Assembly (NCBI GenBank): GCA_013306675.1
Contig: JABLUY010000055.1
Location: 62,001 to 126,000 of the forward strand
Direction: 5' to 3'
DNA: 64,000 nucleotides
From: Thraustochytrium sp. TN22
Taxonomy: Eukaryota > Sar > Bigyra > Thraustochytrida > Thraustochytriidae
The translations under genes were made by a program, and so were the position numbers. A model generated the notes under the pieces. It was not told where the DNA came from and made no database searches. It saw nothing but the letters and a program-made list of their open reading frames with translations. The first letter of the stretch is position 1. The number at the start of each line of letters is the position of its first letter. This document shows, piece after piece, positions 17,934 through 25,670 of this stretch.

Positions 17934-19664
17934 ATGGCGCACGGCGCGCGCAAGCGCAAGAGGTGCGGCCTGGCGACGCAGCTGGTGCGGCGGGCGAAAC
18001 AGCGCAAGATGCCGAGCGCGCTGGCGGGCTTCTTGGCGCCCGGCGTCCAGGTTGCGAGCAAGATGCACGGGATTTCGGAGAAGTTCAGCAAGGCGAGGGG
18101 AAAGCCACGCGCGCTGCAGTACATGGCGGCGGCGGATGTGCTGCTCGACGTTGGGCACGTGGCGGAGGCGGAGCTCGCATTGGACGGCGCCGAGCGGCAT
18201 CTCAGCGCAGATGCGATGGACGATACACGGAAGAGATTAGATGTGGTCCGGAAGCGCGTCGAGGCGGAGCGTGGCAGGCTGCCCGGCAAGCTACAGGAGT
18301 TGAAAGCGGAGCTCTCTGCGGCAACGTCGGCTGCTTCGGTATACAGGCTGAGAGTTGTGGCAGCTAACACCAATACCGCGCGGGCAGACGCGACCATACC
18401 GGACTGCCAGCTGCAGCTCTGCGAGGTGCAGCGCGAAGTCAACGAGGAGCTCTTTCGAGCGCTGGCCGTGTGCAACAAGCCGGCCCGCCGTGCTACAGCG
18501 CAGCAGCTCGCCAAGGTGGCGCAGTTCGGCGCGCAAGCCTCCTTACTAGTGAACGTGCTCGAGCCAGATGAGACAGCGCCCGGGCGGTGGATGGAAAACT
18601 ACGTCACATGGAGCCTTGCAGCGCTGGGCCCGGCCGAGGCCGCCGACGTCGCGGATTCACTGGAAGATTGCGTGGAGCTCAAGCTTTGGGTGCTCGTTGA
18701 GTGCGCCCAATCCTTCTTGGCGGTCGCGAGCCGCTTCCAGGACATCACCGACTTCCCAGCTGCGATCGAGAGCTACCAGCGCGCACAGCGCTACGCAGAC
18801 CGTGCACGGCACCTAGCGATCGCAAGCTCACAGCGGATGCAGACTTCCTCGGAGAGAGTTGCGCACCCCAAGGAAAGACTGGCGGACGAAGTTTCCAGGA
18901 GTGCAGCGAAGTGCGCGGCCGAGTGGACCGTGCGCAAGCGTATCGCGAACGCAGCAGCTTGCCTCGCCACGGCCGGCGCAGGCTCCGATCATGAGGAGGC
19001 CGCGCTGGACGAGCTGGCTAGCATGAGCAACGACGGAGACCTCGGGCCTGCCTTCCGTGCTGAGGCGCTCGCATACGCCGCCGCTGCCCTCGCTCGAGTC
19101 CCGTGGCGCCTCGACAAAGCAGCGAAGCGGGCTCAGCGGGCGCTCGATCTAGTTACGCTCCACAAGCTGATCATGTGCAACGATCAGCCTTGGTACAAAG
19201 ACGTCGAGCAGGTCCTTCGCCGGCATCATGAGGAGGTCCGGAGGCTGGAAGCCTTGCGCGCAAGCGTTCAGGAGCGCGAGCGGCGCGAGGCCGAACAGCT
19301 GCAGCTCAAGCGGGAGCAGGATCAGCGAGAGGCGGCCGCGAGAGAGACTCACGAGCGCCGCAATGCTCAGATCCGCGACGCCCTACATCCGGAGCTTCAA
19401 GCTCTGAAGGTTGCACAAGTCCGGGCCTGGCAAAGCTTTCTCGCTTACATCGCAAAGGAGCATCCTGTGCTTGGCTTCAGCGATCCCATCGACCCCAGAG
19501 ACCTGGTGGTGGCGCAGATGCGCGGTCACCTGATGAAAGCCATCCGTGCGTACCATCCTGACAAGAAGAAAGTCTTCCTCGGTGCCTCTGACGAGGACCT
19601 GCGCGAGGCCATTTTGCGCCTGGAGATTAGCAAAATCCTCAATAAGTTCAAGGAGCTTCTGTGA
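17934..19664 (+). CDS. Soluble helical protein with C-terminal J-like (HPD) domain
   Basis: A 576-residue protein of unknown function. The N-terminus is very basic (RKRKRC at 7-12, then RRAKQRK), which may be a nuclear signal. The middle is helical with a TPR-like look (residues about 55-440), followed by a charged coiled coil (about 440-500). The last 55 residues resemble a J-domain core: LMKAIRAYHPDKKK with His541-Pro542-Asp543, then a helix ending LEISKILNKFKELL. A C-terminal J domain after a coiled coil recalls auxilin, but I see no clathrin-binding motifs. It is clearly related to the minus-strand gene at 25671-27956, sharing DCQ/DCE..QL..C..QR, Y.TW and the whole C-terminal part. Its stop is six bases from the stop of the convergent neighbour. 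Confidence 0.7.
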   Translation: MAHGARKRKRCGLATQLVRRAKQRKMPSALAGFLAPGVQVASKMHGISEKFSKARGKPRALQYMAAADVLLDVGHVAEAELALDGAERHLSADAMDDTRKRLDVVRKRVEAERGRLPGKLQELKAELSAATSAASVYRLRVVAANTNTARADATIPDCQLQLCEVQREVNEELFRALAVCNKPARRATAQQLAKVAQFGAQASLLVNVLEPDETAPGRWMENYVTWSLAALGPAEAADVADSLEDCVELKLWVLVECAQSFLAVASRFQDITDFPAAIESYQRAQRYADRARHLAIASSQRMQTSSERVAHPKERLADEVSRSAAKCAAEWTVRKRIANAAACLATAGAGSDHEEAALDELASMSNDGDLGPAFRAEALAYAAAALARVPWRLDKAAKRAQRALDLVTLHKLIMCNDQPWYKDVEQVLRRHHEEVRRLEALRASVQERERREAEQLQLKREQDQREAAARETHERRNAQIRDALHPELQALKVAQVRAWQSFLAYIAKEHPVLGFSDPIDPRDLVVAQMRGHLMKAIRAYHPDKKKVFLGASDEDLREAILRLEISKILNKFKELL

Positions 19665-19670
19665 AGGATA

Positions 19671-20081
19671 TTAGAGGAGGGAGACAGCTACGGCAAGAAC
19701 CGCGGCGAAGACAGTCGCTGTGGCGGCGCATGCCGGGCACGTGGCCTGCAAAGCAGCGACGAGCGCAGCTTCAACGCCGTCCTCCGCGTTGTCCTCGATG
19801 AGCGCAACGATGACCTCCTCGCACGCCGGCGAGTAGTCCGGGTAGCAGCACATGTACGCGCGCCCGAGGTCATTCTGCAGCAATGCGTTGAAACCTTGGA
19901 TGGTCTCGAGCGAGGCGTCCAGGAGCGCCTCGCACGTCTCGTCGTTGACGCAATCGTCGTACTTGGTGGCGCAGTACTTGCCCGCCTGACCCTGGTCGCA
20001 CGTCTCGTCCGCGCGCAGCTGCGCAAGGCTACTCGCCAGCATCACCGCCAGGATCGCCAGGAACGCGCGCATCGTGGCCAT
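19671..20081 (-). CDS. Small secreted Cys-rich protein, probably GPI-anchored
   Basis: A 136-residue protein with a clear signal peptide (MATMRAFLAILAVMLASSLA), a Cys-rich acidic body (TCDQGQAGKYC, YDDCVNDETCEALL, YMCCYPDYSPACEE) and a C-terminal stretch CPACAATATVFAAVLAVAVS that is hydrophobic to its end. Signal plus hydrophobic tail without a basic cytoplasmic end is the pattern of a GPI-anchored surface protein; the PIG-U gene in this window shows the pathway exists. The Met at 20081 is chosen because the signal peptide starts there; the frame runs 56 codons further upstream without such character. No family recognised. It ends six bases from the convergent J-like gene, so their 3' UTRs must overlap. 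Confidence 0.65.
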   Translation of the reverse strand: MATMRAFLAILAVMLASSLAQLRADETCDQGQAGKYCATKYDDCVNDETCEALLDASLETIQGFNALLQNDLGRAYMCCYPDYSPACEEVIVALIEDNAEDGVEAALVAALQATCPACAATATVFAAVLAVAVSLL

Positions 20082-20422
20082 GGGCACTCTCGCCAGAAGA
20101 AGGTTGATGGGGGATTGCCGGTGCCGCGCGGCGGGGGCCAGCACATCGTCGGGTAGGAGGGAGTCTTCCTGATGCCCCGGGAACTTGCGCGAAGTTGCTC
20201 CAGAGGCTCCGTACCAGTCTCCGTGCATGCACAGTGCAGCGCGATGCATGTTTTAATCAAGCGAACGAGGGTGGGTTAGACCGCGAGTTGGCCGGGTCGG
20301 AGACGTGCAGCCTGCGAGCGCGCGCAGGGTTTTCCTGCTGCCAGCTGACAGGAAGCGCGCGCTCGCTCTCTAGACTAGCTACTAGCTGGACCAGTAGCGC
20401 TCGCTCGCTACTAGCTAGCTGG

Positions 20423-20436
20423 TAGCTAGCCCGGGC
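20423..20436. promoter_or_regulatory. TAGCTAGCCCGGGC element upstream of the secreted-protein gene
   Basis: Exact second copy of the 14-base word found upstream of CPSII (11251-11264), here about 340 bases upstream of the start of the minus-strand gene ending at 20081. Confidence 0.35.
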
Positions 20437-21182
20437 CATTGCGGCCCATCCCGGGGCCGAACTCCGAGTCGCGGCGCGTATTGCCGCGTATTCAACTTTC
20501 ACTCCTACCGTCGACACGCGGCGCGGGGAGGCGCGGGGACTGCGGGAGAGACCAAGAGATTCGCGTGTGCGAGCTGTACGCGCCGCCGGCGCCCGCCGGC
20601 GCGCACCGCATGCACGTTGAGCCAGGGCGTGACAGGCCGTGGCTGCCGCAGTAGGCATCAGGCACCGATGGGCAGGCTGTGCAGGCTCGTGCCGGCGCGC
20701 TGCAGCAGCAGTCACAGAGCACCACAGGCAGACAGATGCCGCTGGGAGCTTTTCGAAAGATGCAAGGTTTGGGGAGCATTGTCGGGGTCACTGCCGGAGA
20801 GCCTTGGCTGCCTCTCTCCCCATCATGGCCGTGCAACGGAGTGCATCGTTCGACCCGTGTCGCTTGGGCTCGCACTCAAAACCGAAGCTGGGCATGCTGG
20901 TCGTAGGGCGCATGAATGTCCCACGAAATGTTCGTGCCGGAATTAGCTACCAGGCGTGCCCGAACGGTTCGGTCGTCCTTCGTGTCACACCACGTCCTCG
21001 ACAAAACCTGCATCTAACTTACGCTGTCCTTTCCACTCCCATCGCATTTCAAGAGGATCAAGCTCACGCATTCTTGGCGTCGTTCAGAGAATTCACTCCA
21101 CTACGCAACGATGCCACCGACTCGCCTTCGCACAAGGCGCCTCCCAGCACGTGGCCAGCCAGCGGCCAGCGCAGCGCGGCCG

Positions 21183-21312
21183 AGTCGACGACGACGACGA
21201 CGAAGACGACGACGACGAAGAAGACGACGACGATGACGCCGACGAAGACGACGACGACGACGAAGACGACGACGAAGACGAAGACGACGACGAAGACGAA
21301 GACGAAGAGACG
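21183..21312 (+). repeat. GAC/GAA trinucleotide tract
   Basis: About 130 bases of GAC units interspersed with GAA and a few GAT/GCC. The opposite strand reads GTC/TTC. It lies about 215 bases upstream of the racemase start. Confidence 0.9.
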
Positions 21313-21527
21313 ACGACTGCGCTGGTGGGCACCGCCGTCCCGTGCCCGGCCCCGCGTGCGCCTGCGCCTGCGCCTCAACCTCACATGTCATCTGAGTGAC
21401 ACTGGCACAGTCGCTCGCAGCAAACCCAGCAAACCAGAAGAGCAACGGCGAGGTGCAGCTGCAAAAGCACCGCGAGGCGGCGCGGCAGTAGGACCTGCAG
21501 GGCCGCGGCGCGCGCGGCGGCGGGAGG

Positions 21528-21786
21528 ATGGGGCGCGGGGCCGGCGGCAGCGGCGGCGCGGCGCTGTACGTGGCGGCGGGCGCGGTGACGGTGGCCGCGG
21601 CGGCGGCGCTGGCCGGGTTCGTGGCGGGCAGGCAGTGGGCGCGGAGCAAGGCGGCGAACAGGGCGCAGCCGTGGGTATGCGGCGTGCTGGGCGGGCTGGG
21701 GCCCAAGGCGACGGCGCTCTGGTACGACGAGAACATCATCAAGGCGCGCGTGGAGCTCTTCGCGGCGATGCAGGCCGGCCAGGCGG

Positions 21787-21817
<31 letters not shown>

Positions 21818-22640
21818 AGTGTCGACCGCGCAGTGGACGCAGGCGCAGGTGGCGGCGGTGTGGGCGGTGCGCGTGGGCCAGGACAAGGTGCGCGACCAAG
21901 ATCACATCGCGGCGCTCATCTACACGAACCCGACCATCCCGGGGCGGCCTGAGTTCATGTCGGGCCAGAGCGAGGTGGACCCGACCGAGGACATGGCGCG
22001 GTCCGCGCAGGCGCTCGTCAACGGCGGCGCGTCGGCGCTATGCATCGTGTGCAGCACGGCGCACCACTTCAAGCGCGGCATGATGCGCAGCTTGTCGCCG
22101 CGTGTGCCGCTTATTGACATGCTTGACCTCACGTACGACTACATCGTGCGAACGGTGGCGAACGGGCGGTCCAAGATCCGCGTCGGCCTGCTGGGGACAG
22201 AGCCGCTGCTCAAGTTTCGCATTTACGAGGAGGCCTTCGCGGAGCGCGCGCGCGCGCGCGACGCCTGCAAGATAGAGGTCATCACGCCGCTTTCGCCGCG
22301 CACGAACGGAAGGCAGGACAGCTTCACCGAAGCCATCTTCAGCAAGCACGGCATCAAGGCCGGCTACGACTCTGACCTGACGTGCGGCCACACGTACCGC
22401 AACTTCGAGCTGCTGCTCGTTGAGGTCCTCAAGCTGCACTTTGCCGGCGCGGATGCCATCATCCTGGGCTGCACGGAGCTGCCTCTGCTTCTCACCAAGG
22501 ATAAGATCGCGGCGCACGGCGATCGCCTCCCGGACTCCAACGAGTACAACAAGTCGGACCTGCCCAAGCTCTTTCTTGTAAACCCAGCCCAGGTTCTCGG
22601 CGACGAGGTCATCCGCCGCTCGCTCATTTGCCGTCGTTGA
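21528..22640 (+). CDS. Membrane-anchored Asp/Glu-type amino acid racemase
   Basis: A 370-residue member of the aspartate/glutamate racemase family, which interconverts L- and D-amino acids by a two-Cys, cofactor-free mechanism. Family marks: GVLGGLGPKAT (about 51-61), CSTAHH with Cys175 and ILGCTELPLL with Cys315, so both catalytic Cys are kept. Before the enzyme domain is a Gly-rich start and one hydrophobic segment (about 12-33, ALYVAAGAVTVAAAAALAGF) followed by Arg/Lys, which looks like a membrane anchor or uncleaved signal. Bacterial relatives of about 230-250 residues lack this anchor, and this protein has extra inserts. Which amino acid it racemises cannot be read from sequence. Bacterial ancestry is likely for this family, but transfer is not shown here. 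Confidence 0.8.
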
Positions 22641-22770
22641 GAAGGCCACGCATCTCGCCTTTCTGGCGTGTGTGTGTGTGCTGGATGGCAAGGCGTGCCG
22701 ACTGTGAATTTGAGAGATATCAATTGGTAATTACATGTAGGCTACATGTCGCTGGAAAAGTATGGTAGGT

Positions 22771-23319
22771 TCACTTGTGCGAGCTCTTGGACTCGGCCGT
22801 CTTGGTCTCGCAGGCCTCGTCCGTTTCGCCCTCCTGGGTCCGGCGCTTCCAGCGTGGCACCGGGTCGCCCGGAACCGGGATGCCGTTGTTGCGCGCGAAA
22901 GCCTTCCAGTACTGCTCCAAGCACTTGGCAAAGCTCTCGTAGTCCACCACGTCGAGAATAAAGTGCACATACTCCTCAGCGAAGGCATTTGACTCGGCGG
23001 CCGCGCGGACCTTGGCCACGAGCGCGGCCGGGGACTCCAGCCCCTCCTTTTCCACGAACTCCTCCAGCATCTCGTCGATGTGCTCCTGGTAACGCTGGTA
23101 CACCTCGAAGACCTCATGCGACTGCTCCTGCGTCGTCAGGTCCACCAGATGGCAGTGCTCGCGAAAGAAGGCCACCATACGCCGATTGAACTCGTGCGAG
23201 TCCACGTGCCCCGAGAAGCGGACCATGAAGTCCATAAGGTCCTCCTCACCCTCACCTAGCATGCCCTCAGCCTCGCGGCCGTCCTCATCGCCGCTCTTGC
23301 TCTCGCTCGCCTGACCCAT
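22771..23319 (-). CDS. BART-domain protein (ARL2BP/CFAP36-like)
   Basis: A 182-residue acidic protein. Residues about 25-145 match the pattern of the BART fold that binds Arl2/Arl3-type GTPases: an aromatic helix (LMDFMVRFSGHVDSHEF), FFREHCHLVDLTTQEQSHEV, VYQRYQEHIDEMLEEFV and DVVDYESFAKCLEQYW. The start MGQASES at 23319 is chosen because it gives a Gly2 myristoylation-type N-terminus; the longer upstream frame holds no domain. The tail is charged (WKRRTQEGETDEA). By family it could act in tubulin folding, cilia or lipidated-protein traffic, but the subfamily is uncertain. Confidence 0.7.
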   Translation of the reverse strand: MGQASESKSGDEDGREAEGMLGEGEEDLMDFMVRFSGHVDSHEFNRRMVAFFREHCHLVDLTTQEQSHEVFEVYQRYQEHIDEMLEEFVEKEGLESPAALVAKVRAAAESNAFAEEYVHFILDVVDYESFAKCLEQYWKAFARNNGIPVPGDPVPRWKRRTQEGETDEACETKTAESKSSHK

Positions 23320-24065
23320 GCTCGTCTCGCTCTTGACAAAAGCGTTTCTTGGTCTGCGTGTGGCGACCGGACTGGGCCTTGTCCAGAGCTGCAGGAGGAA
23401 GAGTAAAAATAAGAAGAGTCCAGCTCTGCCTGGCCGCGGCCTGGTCGTCCTCGGTAGCTTCTGAAGAGGCCTCGAGCCCTGTTGCCCGAAGTGGCCGCGG
23501 TGCAAAGTGGCGCGAAAGCCGTGCGAAATGGACTGGGATCGAGAATACGCTGCTCTGCTGTCGTGGCCGGCTGGCGGCTTCAAGTTGCGCCGGCATCAAC
23601 GCGATCCCGGCGGACGTCCGAATCCATTCCACAGGCCCAAGCAGCAGGCAGCCAGCCCCCCATCGCTCGCCACTTTGTGCAGTTTGCATCACTCACTGTC
23701 AGTCCGCATCGTTCGCATCATGGCATATTCTAAGTTACTGTTACCCGTGCGATCGCAGTGCGCTCCTCCGAGTCGTGCGTCTCGCCATCGGACTCCGCGC
23801 TCTCCGGAGGGGCGCGAACGGGCCTCAGGGTGTGCAGTCGGCGTTCCCAGGCGCTAATCTTGGCGAAGGGCTCCGGCCCCTCCGGCGCCGTTCCTCTTCT
23901 CCGGCGCCCGCAGACTCCGCTCTACCGCTGGGCTCACGCGCGGCGGCGGCGGCGCGCGGCGAGGCGGCGCGAGGGTCGCGAGCGGCGGCGTCCTTCCCCG
24001 GTCGCGTCGGGCTTCGGTGGCGGCGCGAAGAGCGCGGGACGGCGAGGCGGATCCTCGGCGGCATC
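23320..24065. other. Divergent promoter region of BART gene and RAD23
   Basis: A gap of 746 bases. At 23587-23601 it carries TGCGCCGGCATCAAC, followed about 20 bases later by GTCCGAATCCA; the same words flank the left end of the transposon at 42915-42946. The right part is GC-rich leader of RAD23. No gene is supported. Confidence 0.5.
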
Positions 24066-25277
24066 ATGAAGCTGACTGTTAAGACCCTGGGCGGCGTCAA
24101 GTTCCCGCTCGAGGTGGAGGAGTCCAACACGGTGCGCGAGGTGAAGGAGAAGATTCAGCAAGTGAAGGACTGGGAGGTCTCGGCGCAGAAGCTCATCCAC
24201 AAGGGCAAGATCCTCGTGGATGACAAGACGGTCAAGGACTCTAACGTCGGCGATGGCGAGTTCCTCGTTTGCGTTGTAGCCAAGGTCAAGGCGAGTGCTG
24301 CGCCGAAGGCCGCCGCCGGCGGCAGCGGCGGCGGCGACGCGCCCGCCAGCACCGCCGCGCCCGCGGCGGATGCGCCCGCGGCGAGCTCCGAGGCGCCGGC
24401 CGCCGCACCGGCCGATGCTGCCGCCACCACCCCGTCCACGCCTGCGCCGGCCTCTACGCCCGCGGCGCAGCCTCCAGCGGCCTCCACGCCGGCGCCCACC
24501 ACGCCGGCGCAACCGACGCAGCCGAGCGCCTCGGCCGACGCGCCGGCCGCCCCGGCGGCCAGCGAGGACAGCGCCTTTTCCGGCCCGGCCTTTGAGGCCT
24601 CCGTGAGCCAGCTCAAGGACATGGGCTTCCCCGAGGACCAGGTGCGTGCGGCTCTGCGTGCCGCTTTCGGCAACACGGAGCGCGCTACGGACTTTTTGCT
24701 CAATGGCATTCCCGACGACGTCATGCTGGGCGGCGACGCTGGTGGCAGCAACGCGCCCTCCACCATTACGGCAGCGCCCGCCCAAGCCACCGGCGGCAGC
24801 GGCGGCAGCGGCGGCAGTGGCAGCGGCGGACCGCTTGCCATGCTGCGGCGGCATCCGCAGTTCAACAACCTGCGGCGCTTGGTCCAGAGCAACCCGGCGG
24901 CGCTCAGCGGTGTTCTGCAGCAGCTCGGCGCCAGCAACCCGGAGCTGCTCGAGGCCATCCAGGCGAACCAGCGCGAGTTTGTGGAGATCATGAATGAGCC
25001 CATCGACGAGTCTGCCGACGCCCAGGGCGGCGACGACGCCGACGACGCCGACATGGGCGGCAGCGGCGATGATGCCGAGGCTGGCTTCCCCGGCATGATG
25101 GGCACGCCCAGCGCTGAGCAACTCATCCAGGTCCTCCAGATGATGCAGCAGATGCCCGAGGAGCAGCGCGCGCAGATGGCTCAGCAGATGGGTGTTCCCG
25201 TCGAGCAGCTCCAGGCCATCTCGCAGATGCCGCCCGGGGCCATGATGCAGCTCATGCAGGGTATGATGGCCGGCATG

Positions 25278-25311
<34 letters not shown>

Positions 25312-25499
25312 TGCCGCCCGGCGCCAACGTCGTCCGCCTTACCACCGAGGAGATGGCGGCTATCGACAGGCTCTCCGAGCTTGGCTACTCCAAGCAGCAG
25401 TGCGTCGAGGCCTACCTGGCCTGCGACAAGGATGAGACCCTCGCTGCCAACTACCTGCTCAACAGCGCCAGCGAGGCCATGGACGAGGACAATGCGTAA
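24066..25499 (+). CDS. RAD23: RAD23-type ubiquitin shuttle protein
   Basis: A 477-residue shuttle that delivers ubiquitinated proteins to the proteasome and stabilises the XPC/Rad4 DNA damage sensor. Order: N-terminal ubiquitin-like domain (1-77, starting MKLTVKTLGGVKFPLEVEE), an Ala/Pro-rich linker (about 78-170), UBA1 (about 176-222, LKDMGFPEDQVRAALRAAFG), XPC-binding domain (about 254-312, LRRHPQFNNLRRLVQSNP), an unusual Met/Gln/Gly-rich stretch (about 330-415) and UBA2 (about 423-470, LSELGYSKQQCVEAYLACDK). The ATG at 24066 begins the ubiquitin fold directly; the frame upstream is leader. The Met/Gln-rich insert between XPC-binding domain and UBA2 is not part of the usual layout. Confidence 0.95.
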
Positions 25500-25670
25500 C
25501 GGAGGAGGAAGATGATGATGAAGGTAACGAGAAGGTAACCAAGGTGGACAAGACACATGATGCCATTGAAGAAATGCACTTTTTCTTCCCTTGGGTCGTC
25601 CAGAAGGCGATCGACCCACAGTGACTTTATCATTAATCAACAGGAGAGGCGCGGAACGTGCTCGCCCTCT

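Larger units (their letters stand above)
20082..21527. other. Gene-free stretch with GAC/GAA repeat tract
   Basis: A space of 1.4 kb between divergent genes. It has CTAGCT clusters at 20370-20387 and 20407-20430, and an impure GAC/GAA/GAT tract at about 21183-21312. The plus-strand frame through the tract reads Asp/Glu, but the flanks show no protein-like character, so no gene is called. Confidence 0.55.

Noticed and set aside
20956-21399. Acidic 147-codon frame over the GAC/GAA tract
   Set aside because: The acidic run is just the repeat, and the parts before and after have no conserved look. It cannot be excluded, but there is no support.
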